The notes beneath the pieces were generated by a model. That model saw only the letters and a program-made list of their open reading frames with translations. It searched no databases and was not told where the DNA came from. From NCBI RefSeq assembly GCF_009695875.1, contig NZ_VUNC01000007.1:1-64000 (forward strand): a stretch of 64,000 nt of DNA, read 5' to 3'. Origin of the DNA: Olsenella porci (GTDB lineage Bacteria; Actinomycetota; Coriobacteriia; Coriobacteriales; Atopobiaceae). The position numbers and the translations under genes are program-made. Shown here piece after piece: positions 18,003-28,971 of this stretch (its first letter is position 1; every line of letters starts with the position of its first letter).

Positions 18003-18076
18003 GCGGGCGTAGTCCAATGGTAGGGCCTCAGCCTTCCAAGCTGAAGACGCGGGTTCGATTCCCGTCACCCGCTCCA
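18003..18076 (+). tRNA. tRNA-Gly (anticodon TCC)
   Basis: The cloverleaf has acceptor GCGGGCG against CACCCGC, anticodon stem TCAGC/GCTGA with TCC in the loop, T loop TTCGATT and encoded CCA. The sixth acceptor pair is a C-A mismatch, which is unusual but leaves six good pairs. Confidence 0.9.
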
Positions 18077-18084
18077 GGTATGTA

Positions 18085-18117
18085 GGGGAGAGATGCGCGC
18101 GCATCTCTCCTTTTTTC
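18085..18117 (+). terminator. Terminator after tRNA-Gly
   Basis: GGAGAGATGCGC and GCGCATCTCTCC form a perfect stem followed by TTTTTT. Confidence 0.9.
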
Positions 18118-18292
18118 TTGTCGTATTCATCTTGGGACGGCCCTTGCTGCGGGGCGCCAGGGGATCCTGAGCCTGAGCAGGTTGTGGCTCCGTTGCATGC
18201 GAGCGTCTGGGCAGGTGCCTGTCTGGCGCTGGGTCTTGTCGTGGGCGCCTCGCCCCTGGGGAACGGTAGCGCGCTTGGGTTTTGCCTCTGGG
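18118..18292. other. Non-coding stretch left of repeat array C
   Basis: A frame is open across 18118-18432 on the plus strand, but its product is low-complexity and continues into the repeats, so I do not call a gene. Nothing else is supported. Confidence 0.45.
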
Positions 18293-18459
18293 TGCTTAGG
18301 CTCCCTAGCCCTCTTGGGGTTTGGGGCCTCGCCTGCTTAGCGGCGCTAGGCCTCATGGGGATTCGCGGCGAAAAACTCGCACGAGGGCTAGCGGTGCTAA
18401 GCATCACGAACCGGAATCGACACGAGGCTTAGCGCGGCTAAGCAGGCGGGTCCATAGGG
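18293..18459. repeat. 41-bp repeat array C (2 inverted + 2 forward units)
   Basis: Inverted units at 18293-18333 and 18334-18374 begin TGCTTAGG and TGCTTAGC and contain CTAGCCCTC or CTAGGCCTCAT. Forward units lie at 18378-18418 (CGCACGAGGGCTAGC, GCTAAGCAT, ending AATC) and 18419-18459 (CACGAGGCTTAGC, GGCTAAGCA). The period is 41 bp on both sides of the orientation switch. The array lies between a tRNA terminator and the gdhA promoter region. Confidence 0.85.
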
Positions 18460-19996
<1,537 letters not shown>

Positions 19997-20012
19997 GCAC
20001 CAGCCATAGGGA

Positions 20013-20053
20013 CAGGGGAGAGGGGCTTCGCCACGGGGCGGGGCCCCTCTCCC
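20013..20053 (+). terminator. Hairpin after gdhA
   Basis: GGGGAGAGGGGC and GCCCCTCTCCC form a strong stem. The T tract is poor, so termination efficiency is uncertain. Confidence 0.6.
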
Positions 20054-20152
20054 ATGGGTTTGCCACATCTCCATGCCACCCACACGAAAATCGACGTTTC
20101 AGGTGGGCAAATTGCTCGCGTTTGCTATCATGACAAGGCTGTATGTGCCCTT

Positions 20153-20239
20153 GCGGGCGTGGCGGAACTGGTAGACGCGCTGGATTTAGGTTCCAGTGGG
20201 AGAAATCCCGTGAAGGTTCAAATCCTTTCGCCCGCACCA
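20153..20239 (+). tRNA. tRNA-Leu (anticodon TAG)
   Basis: The acceptor GCGGGCG pairs with CGCCCGC. A long variable arm (GGGAGAAATCCC region) marks a class II tRNA, the anticodon loop carries TAG and CCA is encoded. It lies 86 bp upstream of tig on the same strand. Confidence 0.94.
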
Positions 20240-20324
20240 CATACCCATGCCTTGACGGCATTCGAAGGGAATCAGACAGCGGGGCAAGGGGTCTCGCTGG
20301 CAAGTACGAGACACTGGAGGAACG

Positions 20325-21680
20325 TTGAACATCACCGTTACCGCTGAGAAGCCCCAGAGCGACCAGGTAGTCGCAAAGGTCACCGTCCCCGCCGCCGACG
20401 TCGACAAGGCCATCGCCCAGACGTACAAGGACATCGCCCGCAAGTACGCCTTCCAGGGTTTCCGCCGTGGGCACGCGCCCCGTCCCGTTATTGACGGCCT
20501 CGTCGGTCGCAAGGCAGTCCTTGCCCAGGCAACGAGTGACGTCATCAACGACCTCACGCCCCTTATGATCGAGGAGCTCGACATCGTCCCCGTCGACCGC
20601 CCGGACTTTGGCGAGGAGGCCGTGACAGTGGTCGAGGGCCAGGACTTCACCATCGAGGCCAAGGTCAGCGTGCCTCCCACCTGCGAGCTGGACAGCTATG
20701 ACGCCCCCGCGATCAACATGCCTCCCCAGACCGCGACCGAGGCCGAGATCGACCAGCAGCTCGAGCAGCTCATGAGCTACCACACCACCTACGAGGACGA
20801 CGACGAGGACCGTGCCGTCAAGGCCGGCGACATCGTGGTCATGGACGTCGAGAACAAGGAGGGTGCTCCCGAGCTCGAGGGCACCGACCGCACCCTCAAC
20901 CTGAGCAACGGCTACCTCCCCAAGGAGTTTGTCGAGGGCGTCGAGGGCATGAAGAAGGGCGAGACCAAGGACATCTCCTGGTCCGTCGAGCACGAGGGCC
21001 ACGAGCACAAGTTCGAGGTCGTCGCCACGCTCAAGGGCATCAAGAAGGCCGTCGTCCCCGAGCTCGATGACGAGTTCGCGAAGAAGAACTTTGGCTTTGA
21101 CACCGTTGCCGAGCTCCGCGACGCCGTCAAGGACGAGATCGAGGAGGACAAGAAGACCAGCCTCCCGACCCTCAAGGAGGACCGCGTCGTCGAGGAGATC
21201 GGCAAGCACCTCACGCTCGACGAGATTCCCGAGGCCTACCAGAACCAGGTGTTCTCCGAGCTCGGCAACGAGGTCCTCTCGCAGCTGCAGCGCCAGAACA
21301 TCTCGCTTGACATGTACCTGCACGCCCGCGGCATCAGCGGCGACGACTTCATGAAGGACCTCCACGAGCAGGCCGAGGAGCGCGCCCGCCAGTCCCTGGC
21401 GCTCGACGCCCTCGCCGACAAGCTCGCCCTCGAGGCCACCGAGGAGGACGTGCGCTCCGAGTTCGAGAAGGCCGGCGTCAAGGACGTCGACGCCTCGCTC
21501 GAGGAGTTCAAGGCCAACGGCCAGATGCCCGCCATCCGCGAGTCCATCCGCCGCACCAAGGCCGTGAGCTGGCTCGTCGAGAACGCGCCCGTCACCGAGG
21601 TCGACGAGGTCGCGGAGGCCCGTGCCAAGAAGGCCGATGAGGCCGATGGCGAGTCCGAGGAGAAGGGTGACGCCGAGTAG
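20325..21680 (+). CDS. tig: Trigger factor chaperone
   Basis: This 451-residue ribosome-associated chaperone helps nascent chains fold. The N-terminal domain carries the ribosome-docking signature FQGFRRGHAPRPVI (about residues 44-57). An FKBP-type prolyl isomerase domain spans roughly 150-240, and a long helical C-terminal arm follows, ending in an acidic Glu/Asp-rich tail. The start is TTG at 20325, fixed by GGAGG seven bases upstream and by the MNITV-type beginning usual for the family. It is followed by clpP (80 bp) and clpX (17 bp), the usual tig-clpP-clpX order. The strongly biased codon use suggests high expression. Confidence 0.95.
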   Translation: MNITVTAEKPQSDQVVAKVTVPAADVDKAIAQTYKDIARKYAFQGFRRGHAPRPVIDGLVGRKAVLAQATSDVINDLTPLMIEELDIVPVDRPDFGEEAVTVVEGQDFTIEAKVSVPPTCELDSYDAPAINMPPQTATEAEIDQQLEQLMSYHTTYEDDDEDRAVKAGDIVVMDVENKEGAPELEGTDRTLNLSNGYLPKEFVEGVEGMKKGETKDISWSVEHEGHEHKFEVVATLKGIKKAVVPELDDEFAKKNFGFDTVAELRDAVKDEIEEDKKTSLPTLKEDRVVEEIGKHLTLDEIPEAYQNQVFSELGNEVLSQLQRQNISLDMYLHARGISGDDFMKDLHEQAEERARQSLALDALADKLALEATEEDVRSEFEKAGVKDVDASLEEFKANGQMPAIRESIRRTKAVSWLVENAPVTEVDEVAEARAKKADEADGESEEKGDAE

Positions 21681-21760
21681 TCGGCTCCCCCGCATAGGAC
21701 TATTCAGTGCGCTCCGGGGGTACCAACTCTCGGAGCGCATTCGATTAGATAGGAGAACGC

Positions 21761-22375
21761 ATGGTAAATCCCACCAACATCCCGCTTATCCCGTACGTGG
21801 TCGAGCAGACCCCGCGCGGTGAGCGCAGCTACGACATCTACTCCCGCCTTCTCAATGACCGCATCGTGTTTCTGGGCGAGGAGATCACCCGCGAGTCCGC
21901 AAACCTCGTGATCGCGCAGCTCCTGCACCTCGAGAGCCAGGATCCCGACAAGGATATCTCGCTCTACATCGACTCTCCTGGCGGAGAGGTCTATGCCGGC
22001 CTCGGCATCCTCGACACCATGAACTTCATCAAGCCCGACGTCTCGACCATCTGCGTGGGTATGGCCGCGTCCATGGCGTCGGTGCTCCTGGCCGCGGGAG
22101 CCAAGGGCAAGAGGCTCGCTCTCCCCAACTCCATGATCCTCATCCACCAGCCCAGCTCCGGCGCACAGGGCCAGCAGACCGACATCCAGATTGTGGCAGA
22201 CGAGACCAAGTGGATTCGCAACCACATGAACGAGCTGCTTTCGCAGTACACTGGTCAGCCAGTCGAGAAGATCAACGCCGACACCGAGCGCGACAACTAC
22301 ATGCGCGCCGAGGAGGCCAGGGAGTACGGCTTGGTCGACAAGGTTATCACCTCTCGCACCGAGCAGACCGACTAG
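21761..22375 (+). CDS. clpP: ATP-dependent Clp protease proteolytic subunit
   Basis: This 204-residue serine peptidase forms the barrel of ClpXP and ClpAP/ClpCP proteases. The catalytic triad is visible as Ser104 in GMAASMAS, His129 in [11 protein letters not shown] and Asp178 in DTERDNYM. The N-terminal [21 protein letters not shown] and the handle region are typical. The ATG is preceded by AGGAG. It lies between tig and clpX in a conserved order, so ClpX is the expected unfoldase partner. Many Actinobacteria have two clpP genes; only one is here. Confidence 0.96.
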   Translation: MVNPTNIPLIPYVVEQTPRGERSYDIYSRLLNDRIVFLGEEITRESANLVIAQLLHLESQDPDKDISLYIDSPGGEVYAGLGILDTMNFIKPDVSTICVGMAASMASVLLAAGAKGKRLALPNSMILIHQPSSGAQGQQTDIQIVADETKWIRNHMNELLSQYTGQPVEKINADTERDNYMRAEEAREYGLVDKVITSRTEQTD

Positions 22376-22392
22376 GCCCAAGGAGAGGCTGA

Positions 22393-23691
22393 ATGACGAC
22401 CATGGACAACACCAACATGCCAGAGATGCGCTGCTCCTTCTGCGGCAAGACCCGCAGTCAGGTTCGCAAGCTCGTCCAGGGACCCAACGGCGTGTTCATC
22501 TGCGACGAGTGCGTCGCAGAGTGCGCCGACATCATGGCCGAGGGCGAGCCCGGTCTGCTGGGCGACGAGGACCTTGCCGCGGAGCTCCCCATTCACGACC
22601 TCCCCACGCCCCACCAGATCTATGACGAGCTGTCCCAGTACGTCATGGGCCAGGAGGAGGCCAAGCGCGCCATGAGCGTGGCGGTGTACAACCACTACCG
22701 CCGCATCCTTGCGGGGGAGGACGCCCCTCAGGACAAGGACGGGGAGAAGGTCGAGCTCTCCAAGAGCAACATCCTCCTCCTGGGACCCACTGGCACGGGC
22801 AAGACCCTTCTCGCGCAGACCCTCGCGCGGTTCCTCGAGGTGCCGTTTGCTATCGCGGACGCAACCACCCTTACCGAGGCGGGCTACGTGGGCGAGGACG
22901 TGGAGAACATCCTGCTCAAGCTCATCACCGCGGCCGACGGCGACGTCCAGCGCGCCCAGGTTGGCATCGTCTATATCGACGAGATTGACAAGATCGCGCG
23001 CAAGGCGGAGAACCTCTCCATCACGCGTGACGTGTCGGGCGAGGGCGTTCAGCAGGCGCTCCTCAAGATCCTCGAGGGCACCGACGCATCGGTTCCCCCG
23101 CAGGGCGGCCGCAAGCACCCGCAGCAGGAGCTCATCCACATCAACACCAACAACATCCTCTTCATCTGCGGCGGTGCCTTCGTGGGCCTCGACAAGATCG
23201 TCGCGGACCGCATCGGCAAGAAGGGCATTGGCTTTAACGCCGAGCTCGGCAAGAAGGTCGAGGAGAACGAGGACGAGCTGATGGCCCAGGTCATGCCTCA
23301 GGACCTCCACAAGTTCGGCATGATCCCCGAGTTCATCGGGCGCATTCCCGTGATCACCTCCACGCACGAGCTGACCGAGGACGACCTGGTCGAGATCCTG
23401 ACCAAGCCGCGCAACGCCATCGTCAAGCAGTACCGGCGCATGTTCGAGCTCGAGGGCGTGAGCCTGGAATTTGAGCCCGACGCCCTGCGCGAGGTCGCGC
23501 GTCAAGCCATCGCGCGTGGAACGGGTGCCCGAGGGCTCCGTGCCATCTGCGAGGCGACCTTGGAGGAGACCATGTTCGACCTCCCGAGCGACCTCGACAT
23601 CACGGACGTGGTGGTGACCAAGGAGTCCGTGGGCGGCTCCGTCCCGCCACGACTGGTTCGCAAGGGCGCGGGGAAGCACCGCGCCAGCTAA
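22393..23691 (+). CDS. clpX: ATP-dependent Clp protease ATP-binding subunit ClpX
   Basis: This 432-residue AAA+ unfoldase feeds substrates to ClpP. An N-terminal zinc-binding domain has Cys14, Cys17, Cys37 and Cys40. The AAA+ core shows Walker A GPTGTGKT (about residues 131-138), Walker [12 protein letters not shown] (about 192-202), the pore loop GYVGED and the sensor-2 region GTGARGLR. The short C-terminal extension is Arg/Lys-rich. The start has AGGAGAGG upstream and lies 17 bp after clpP, so the two are cotranscribed. A strong hairpin follows. Confidence 0.96.
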   Translation: MTTMDNTNMPEMRCSFCGKTRSQVRKLVQGPNGVFICDECVAECADIMAEGEPGLLGDEDLAAELPIHDLPTPHQIYDELSQYVMGQEEAKRAMSVAVYNHYRRILAGEDAPQDKDGEKVELSKSNILLLGPTGTGKTLLAQTLARFLEVPFAIADATTLTEAGYVGEDVENILLKLITAADGDVQRAQVGIVYIDEIDKIARKAENLSITRDVSGEGVQQALLKILEGTDASVPPQGGRKHPQQELIHINTNNILFICGGAFVGLDKIVADRIGKKGIGFNAELGKKVEENEDELMAQVMPQDLHKFGMIPEFIGRIPVITSTHELTEDDLVEILTKPRNAIVKQYRRMFELEGVSLEFEPDALREVARQAIARGTGARGLRAICEATLEETMFDLPSDLDITDVVVTKESVGGSVPPRLVRKGAGKHRAS

Positions 23692-23710
23692 GCGAGACGA
23701 ACGAGGCGGC

Positions 23711-23753
23711 AGGGGGCGTGCGCGAGGCCATGTGGCCGGACGCACGCCCCCTC
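23711..23753. terminator. Terminator between convergent clpX and tatD-like gene
   Basis: GGGGGCGTGCG and CGCACGCCCCC form an 11-bp stem followed by TCATCAT. It can serve both directions. Confidence 0.75.
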
Positions 23754-23754
23754 A

Positions 23755-24522
23755 TCATGAGATGGGGGAGAGCAACTGCTCAGAGTTTTGCCCCACAGCG
23801 TCGGTGACATCTGTCCCCCTAATCCGCGAGAGCTCCGCGAGAGTCTGGAGAATCGCCCCGTCCACCATGTCTGCCGATAGCCCCGTCTCGTCCTTCGCGG
23901 GGAGGTCCGTCTCGGTGAGGAGTCTTTTCAGGGGGAGCTGGCGCGCGTACTCCCGCCCCCGCCTGGTGCGGAGCATGGGGAGCCCGACGCTGAACCAGCA
24001 GCCAGCCAGCACCGCCCTGTGGAGCTCGTCCGAGGTTCCCGAAAACCAGTGGAACACGCAGCGACACCGGTCGAGAGCGCCCGTCTCCCCCAGCACGTCC
24101 AGGCACTCGCCCGCGGAGCGCACCGAGTGGATGGAGAGCACGGTCGGTGCCTTTGGGTCGCTCCCCTCCGCCGCGGAAGAGCACACGCGTTCGAACGCGG
24201 GCCGTTGGGCGTCGTGGGAGCCTTCGGGAACGTGGTGTGGCGAGAGGTCCATTCCCACCTCGCCCACCCAGCGGGTCTTGCGCGCGAGTTCTGCGGCGCG
24301 CGCGACGCTCGCCTGCGCGCACCGTCCGTCCGCGACCCACCAGGGGTGGAGCCCCACGGCAACCCGCACGTTCCCCATTCCCGACAGGAGCGGGAGGGCG
24401 CGTTCGTACCCCTCGGGCGAGACGGTCGTCGCGAGCAACCAGAGCCCAAGTTCCCCCGCATCCCCCGCGACCTGGCGCGGGTCCCGCATGAGATCCAGGT
24501 GCACGTGGGCATCGAGTCTCAT
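23755..24522 (-). CDS. TatD family metal-dependent hydrolase
   Basis: This 255-residue protein has the TatD amidohydrolase/DNase pattern: DAHVHLD (His6, His8), then VGEVGMD with the bridging Glu, a metal His in SIHSVRS, another in FHWFSG, and the final Asp in LTETDLP. Members act on DNA 3' ends or unknown phosphoesters; the in vivo role is not fixed. The ATG at 24522 has GGGAGG upstream and overlaps the stop of the upstream gene by four bases (ATGA), so the two are translationally coupled. The family is usually 250-265 residues, so this is full length. Confidence 0.85.
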   Translation of the reverse strand: MRLDAHVHLDLMRDPRQVAGDAGELGLWLLATTVSPEGYERALPLLSGMGNVRVAVGLHPWWVADGRCAQASVARAAELARKTRWVGEVGMDLSPHHVPEGSHDAQRPAFERVCSSAAEGSDPKAPTVLSIHSVRSAGECLDVLGETGALDRCRCVFHWFSGTSDELHRAVLAGCWFSVGLPMLRTRRGREYARQLPLKRLLTETDLPAKDETGLSADMVDGAILQTLAELSRIRGTDVTDAVGQNSEQLLSPIS

Positions 24523-25322
24523 GGCTGCCTCCCGTGCCGACGCTCCTCGCCGACGGGCTTCTGGACGTCGAGGTCGTTGTGGAGCCCCGCGATGTCGCAG
24601 ATCACCCTCCCTGCGATCATCTGCCCCATGATGGGCGGCATGTAGCTCATGGTCCCCAGCGTCACCGCCTTCTCGGGGCGCCCCCCGCCCTCTGGCAGCT
24701 CCTCGCCGCGGGGCGTCACGGGGAGTGGGACCTCGCTGGAGTACAGAACCCTGAGGCCCTTGATCCCGCGCTTGCGGCACTCCTTCCTGATGACCTTGCA
24801 CAGGGGGTCGCTCTTGGTGCGTTCGATGGTGGAGAAGCGCAGTCGCTCGGGGTTGAGCTTGTTCGCGCCGCCCATCGAGGCGATCTCGGGGATCCCCTCG
24901 TCCTGACACCACTGAGCAACCAGGAGCTTCTGGCTCACGGTGTCGATTGCGTCCACCACGTAGTCGGGGCGGGGGAGGGACGAGAGGGTTTGCGCGAGGT
25001 TCTCCTTCGAGAGGAACCGATGGCAGAGCGTCACGTCGCAATCGGGGTTGATGTCCGCCACGAGGAGCTCCATGACCTCGGTCTTGGGCTGGCCCACCGT
25101 GCTGTGGAAGGCGACCGCCTGGCGGTTGATGTTGCTGGGGGCGACCACGTCGCGGTCCACGAGCACGAGGCTGCCGATGCCGCCCCGTGCGAGCGCCTCG
25201 GCGCAGTTTGACCCAACGCCGCCCAGCCCGAGCACCATGACGCGGGCTCCCTGCACTCGGCGCAGCGCCTCGTCTCCCATGACCAGGCGCAGCCTGTCCG
25301 TTGCCGTCTCGTCCGTCGCCAT
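24519..25322 (-). CDS. tcdA: tRNA threonylcarbamoyladenosine dehydratase (TcdA/CsdL-like, ThiF fold)
   Basis: This 267-residue protein is an E1-like ThiF-superfamily enzyme. The nucleotide-binding GLGGVGSNCAEALARGGIG lies near residues 32-50, followed by LVDRDVVAPSNINRQ with the Arg that contacts ATP, and VDAIDTVSQKL. TcdA-type enzymes cyclise t6A at tRNA position 37. The PSEVPLP-like stretch (YSSEVPLPVTP) and the GTMSYMPPIMG tail match that subgroup rather than ThiF or MoeB. I place the start at ATG 25322 (GGAG about 10 bases upstream); an in-frame ATG at 25367 would add 15 residues. It overlaps the following tatD-like gene by four bases. Confidence 0.83.
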   Translation of the reverse strand: MATDETATDRLRLVMGDEALRRVQGARVMVLGLGGVGSNCAEALARGGIGSLVLVDRDVVAPSNINRQAVAFHSTVGQPKTEVMELLVADINPDCDVTLCHRFLSKENLAQTLSSLPRPDYVVDAIDTVSQKLLVAQWCQDEGIPEIASMGGANKLNPERLRFSTIERTKSDPLCKVIRKECRKRGIKGLRVLYSSEVPLPVTPRGEELPEGGGRPEKAVTLGTMSYMPPIMGQMIAGRVICDIAGLHNDLDVQKPVGEERRHGRQP

Positions 25323-25504
25323 GGCGCGCACGCTCCAATCCCGTGTGGTTGGTCTCGTCCGCTCCATGGTATTCCATCGGAGCGCGGGGTCGGCGCTCCC
25401 TCCGTGCTATGCTCGTGGGCTGTCATGCACACGAGCCCGTGGCGGCGCGCGCTCAAGACACGAGTGCCAACGCTGGTCACCAGGGCGCAACAGAAGGCGG
25501 GACA

Positions 25505-28192
25505 ATGGAAGAGATGCCCAAGACCTACGACCCCCAGGAGAGCGAGCCCGAGCTCATCCAGAAGTGGATGGAAGCCGGTTGCTACCAGCGCAGCAAGGGG
25601 GTGGGCGACTGCACCGTGGTGATTCCTCCCCCCAACGTGACGGGCATCCTGCACATGGGGCACGCAATGGACGACACCATCCAGGACACCTACATTCGCT
25701 ACAACCGCATGCGCGGCCGCTCCACGCGCTGGATCCTGGGAACCGACCATGCCGGCATTGCCACCCAGACCAAGGTCGACAAGAAGCTCAAGAGCGAGGG
25801 CATCTCTCGCCTTCAGATGGGGCGTGAGAAGTTCGTCGACGCGTGCTGGGACTGGACGCACGAGTACGGCGGGACCATCGTGAGCCAGATCAAGCGCATG
25901 GGATGCTCCATCGACTTCGACGACGAGAAGTTCACCATGAGCCCCGAGTACGCCAAGGCAGTGCGCAAGGTCTTCTGCGACTGGTACCACGACGGCCTGA
26001 TCTATCGCGGCAAGCGCATCGTCAACTGGTGCCCCTCCTGCAAGACCGCCATCTCGGACGACGAGGCGGAGTACAAGGACGAGAAGGGCCACCTCTGGTT
26101 CCTCCGCTACCCGCTGACCGAGCCCGTCGACGGGATTGAGTACATCACCGTGGCGACCACCCGACCCGAGACCATGCTGGGCGACACGGGCGTCGCCGTC
26201 TCGCCCCAGGACCCCGACAAGCAGCGCTTTGTGGGCAAGACGGTCATGCTCCCGATCGTGGACCGCGAGATCCCCATCTTCTCCGACTGGCACGTGGACG
26301 CCAAGTTTGGCACCGGCTTCGTGAAGGTGACCCCCGCACACGACCCCAACGACTACGCAATGGGCCAGGCGCACGACCTTCCTCAGATCAACATCTTCGA
26401 CGAGACCGCCCACGTGGTGGACGGCTACGGCGAGTACTCGGGCATGTCGCGCGACGAGTGCCGCACCGCCGTGGTCGACTGGTTTGAGGAGCACGGCCTC
26501 CTCGACCACATCGAGGACCTGGACCACTCCGTCATGCACTGCTACCGGTGCGGCACCGCCCTTGAGCCCTGGCTCTCCGAGCAGTGGTTCGTGGCGGTGG
26601 ACAAGCTCAAGGAGCGCGCCACCAAGGTCGTCACCGACGGGGAGGTCACGTTCCACCCCGCCCGCTGGACCCAGACCTACCTCACCTGGATGGAGAACCT
26701 CAAGGACTGGTGCATCAGCCGCCAGCTGTGGTGGGGCCACCGCATCCCTGTGTTCTACTGCGAGGACTGCGGCTGGGAGGATGCCCTCATGGAGGACCCC
26801 GCCGAGTGTCCCAGGTGCCACGGCCACCACGTGCACCAGGACGAGGACGTCCTCGACACGTGGTTCTCGTCTCAGCTTTGGACCTTCGCCACGCAGGGTT
26901 GGCCCGACCACCCCGAGCAGATGGAGGGCCACCACCCCACCAAGGTCCTGGTGACCGCGCGCGACATCATCGCCCTGTGGGTGGCACGCATGATCATGAG
27001 CTCCCTCTACTTCACCGACGAGGTGCCGTTCCACGACGTGTACATCTACGCCACCATCCTCGCCAAGGACGGTAGCCGCATGAGCAAGTCCAAGGGCAAC
27101 GGCGTGAACCCCATGGACCTCATCGACAAGTACGGCGCCGACGCCATGCGCTTCAACCTGCTGACCCTTATCACCACCAACCAGGACGTCAAGTTTGACG
27201 CCAACATCAACCGCAAGACCAAGGAGCTCCTGGGCAGCCCGCGCACCGAGCAGGCGCGTGGCTTCGTGACCAAGATCTGGAACGCGAGCCGCTTCGTCCA
27301 GATGAACCTTGACGGCTACGTCCCCGGCGACCCCAAGGCGGAGACGCCCGAGGACGCGTGGATGCTCTCCCGTCTCGCCAAGGTCGCCGCCAGCTCCACG
27401 CAGGCGCTCGAGTCCTATGACTTTGGTGAGTACGCGCGCAGCATCCAGTCGTTCTTCTGGAATGAGGTCTGCGACTGGTACATCGAGCTCTGCAAGGGGC
27501 GCCTGCTCGACGGAACCCCGGAGGAGCGCCTGCAGGTCCAGCGCAACCTGGTGTTCGTCCTCGACACCTCGCTCAGGCTCATGCACCCCGTGATGCCGTT
27601 CGTCACCGAGCGGATTTGGGACAGCCTCCCCGCCAGTGGCCTGGACGACCACTCAGCGCAGTTCCTGATGGTCGCGGAGTGGCCCGAGCCCGAGCGCTTC
27701 GCCGGCTTCGTCAACGAGCGCGCCGAGCACGAGTTCGAGCTCGCAAAGCGCCTGGTCTCGGTTGTTCGCTCCACCCGCGCGCGCTATCGCCTCTCGCCCA
27801 AGGCCAGCCTGGACGTCGCGGTTCGCTGCCCCGAGGAGGACTGCCAGACGCTCGAGGCCCAGCGTGACTTCATCTGCCGCGTGGGTCGTGTTGACCAGCT
27901 CGCCCTGGGGGCGCACCAGGACAAGCCCGCAGGGTCGGTGAGCGTGGTCGACGGCCGCCTGGAGGTGTTCGTGGTCGTGGGCGGCCTGGTCGACCTCGAC
28001 GCCGAGGCAAAGCGCCTGCAGAAGGAGCTTGCCAAGGCCGAGAAGGACCTCGCCTCCGTCACCCGCACCCTCTCCAACGAGGGCTTCGTGGCAAAGGCTG
28101 CCCCCGAGGTCATCGAGAAGAAGCGCGCCCAGAAGTCTGAGCTCGAGACCACCATCGAGCAGCTCAGGGCACAGGCGAGCGACTTGGCATAG
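25505..28192 (+). CDS. valS: Valyl-tRNA synthetase
   Basis: This 895-residue class I synthetase charges tRNA-Val. The HIGH motif is in PPPNVTGILHMGHA (about residues 41-54), the editing domain follows, and the KMSKS motif is MSKSKGNGVNP (about 525). A C-terminal coiled-coil tRNA arm covers about 830-895 (LQKELAKAEKDLASVTRTL). The presence of that arm and the length separate it from LeuRS and IleRS. The start ATG at 25505 follows AAGGCGG; an ATG three codons later is possible. No T-box element is visible in the 180-bp leader. A strong terminator follows. Confidence 0.95.
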   Translation: MEEMPKTYDPQESEPELIQKWMEAGCYQRSKGVGDCTVVIPPPNVTGILHMGHAMDDTIQDTYIRYNRMRGRSTRWILGTDHAGIATQTKVDKKLKSEGISRLQMGREKFVDACWDWTHEYGGTIVSQIKRMGCSIDFDDEKFTMSPEYAKAVRKVFCDWYHDGLIYRGKRIVNWCPSCKTAISDDEAEYKDEKGHLWFLRYPLTEPVDGIEYITVATTRPETMLGDTGVAVSPQDPDKQRFVGKTVMLPIVDREIPIFSDWHVDAKFGTGFVKVTPAHDPNDYAMGQAHDLPQINIFDETAHVVDGYGEYSGMSRDECRTAVVDWFEEHGLLDHIEDLDHSVMHCYRCGTALEPWLSEQWFVAVDKLKERATKVVTDGEVTFHPARWTQTYLTWMENLKDWCISRQLWWGHRIPVFYCEDCGWEDALMEDPAECPRCHGHHVHQDEDVLDTWFSSQLWTFATQGWPDHPEQMEGHHPTKVLVTARDIIALWVARMIMSSLYFTDEVPFHDVYIYATILAKDGSRMSKSKGNGVNPMDLIDKYGADAMRFNLLTLITTNQDVKFDANINRKTKELLGSPRTEQARGFVTKIWNASRFVQMNLDGYVPGDPKAETPEDAWMLSRLAKVAASSTQALESYDFGEYARSIQSFFWNEVCDWYIELCKGRLLDGTPEERLQVQRNLVFVLDTSLRLMHPVMPFVTERIWDSLPASGLDDHSAQFLMVAEWPEPERFAGFVNERAEHEFELAKRLVSVVRSTRARYRLSPKASLDVAVRCPEEDCQTLEAQRDFICRVGRVDQLALGAHQDKPAGSVSVVDGRLEVFVVVGGLVDLDAEAKRLQKELAKAEKDLASVTRTLSNEGFVAKAAPEVIEKKRAQKSELETTIEQLRAQASDLA

Positions 28193-28208
28193 CCAAACCG
28201 CACGGAAA

Positions 28209-28240
28209 CGGGCCTCGTCCCTCGGGACGGGGCCCTTTTT
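28209..28240 (+). terminator. Terminator of valS
   Basis: GGGCCTCGTCCC and GGGACGGGGCCC pair around TCG and are followed by TTTTT. Confidence 0.9.
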
Positions 28241-28347
28241 CTGCGGGCGGTGCGTTACGTTCGGCTAATATTGTGGTTACACATTCAAAACAAGTCCGCC
28301 GCGAGGCAGGGGAGAGCTGCGCGCGAGCGCGCGAGAGGGAAGACCCT

Positions 28348-28971
28348 ATGAGTCGAGTACGCCACAGGGAGGCAGTCTTCTACGACTACTTCAGGCAGTC
28401 CACGAAGATCATCGTGCAGGCAGCGGAGCTGTTTGACCGCATCGTTGGGGAGTGGCCGTCTTCGAAGCCCCTCATCCCGCAGATGAAGGAGCTCGAGACC
28501 AGGCACGACGAGCTTACCGGCAGCGTGATCGACGAGCTCAACCGGTCCTTCATCACCCCGTTTGACCGCGGCGACATCTACTCGCTGATTTCTCTCCTCG
28601 ACGGCATCGTGGATGGCCTGGAGGGGGTCTCCGCGCGCTTCGACATCTATGGGGTGAACGAGATGGTCCAGTCCACCCGGCAGATGTCCGGCCTCATCCT
28701 GCAGTGCGCGCACGAGCTCGATACGCTGTTCGAGCACTTCGAGAACTTCAAGCGCGACGGCGTGGTCCTGGAGAAGGTCAAGCGCGTGAGCGACCTTGAG
28801 GACGAGGGCGACCTGGTGTACCGCCGCGCCCTGGGTGAGGTCTTCTCGTCGTCTGCCGATCCCGTCCACGTGCTGAAGTGGAAGAGCCTGCTCGACAAGA
28901 CGGAGGACGCGCTCGACAACTGCAAGCACGTCACCAACGTCGTCCACAGCGTGGTCATGAAGAATGCTTAG
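28348..28971 (+). CDS. DUF47 family protein, PhoU-like partner of phosphate permease
   Basis: This 207-residue all-helical cytoplasmic protein belongs to DUF47 (PhoU-related). Supporting segments are REAVFYDYFRQSTKIIVQAAELF at the start, the metal-site-like region GDIYSLISLLDGIVDGLEG (about residues 70-88) and DLEDEGDLVYRRAL (about 150-163), each pairing acidic residues. DUF47 genes almost always precede a PiT-type transporter. Here the downstream gene begins eight bases before this stop codon, so the two are coupled. The start at 28348 has GAGAGGGA upstream. Its role is probably to modulate phosphate or metal-phosphate uptake. Confidence 0.88.
   Translation: MSRVRHREAVFYDYFRQSTKIIVQAAELFDRIVGEWPSSKPLIPQMKELETRHDELTGSVIDELNRSFITPFDRGDIYSLISLLDGIVDGLEGVSARFDIYGVNEMVQSTRQMSGLILQCAHELDTLFEHFENFKRDGVVLEKVKRVSDLEDEGDLVYRRALGEVFSSSADPVHVLKWKSLLDKTEDALDNCKHVTNVVHSVVMKNA

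Noticed and set aside
25478-25490. Palindrome CTGGTCACCAG before valS as an operator
   Set aside because: It is short and GC-rich, so chance occurrence is likely; nothing else supports regulation there.
25031-27652. Long open frame on the minus strand opposite valS (873 codons)
   Set aside because: It is a by-product of GC-rich third codon positions in valS; the product is low-complexity with no family match.
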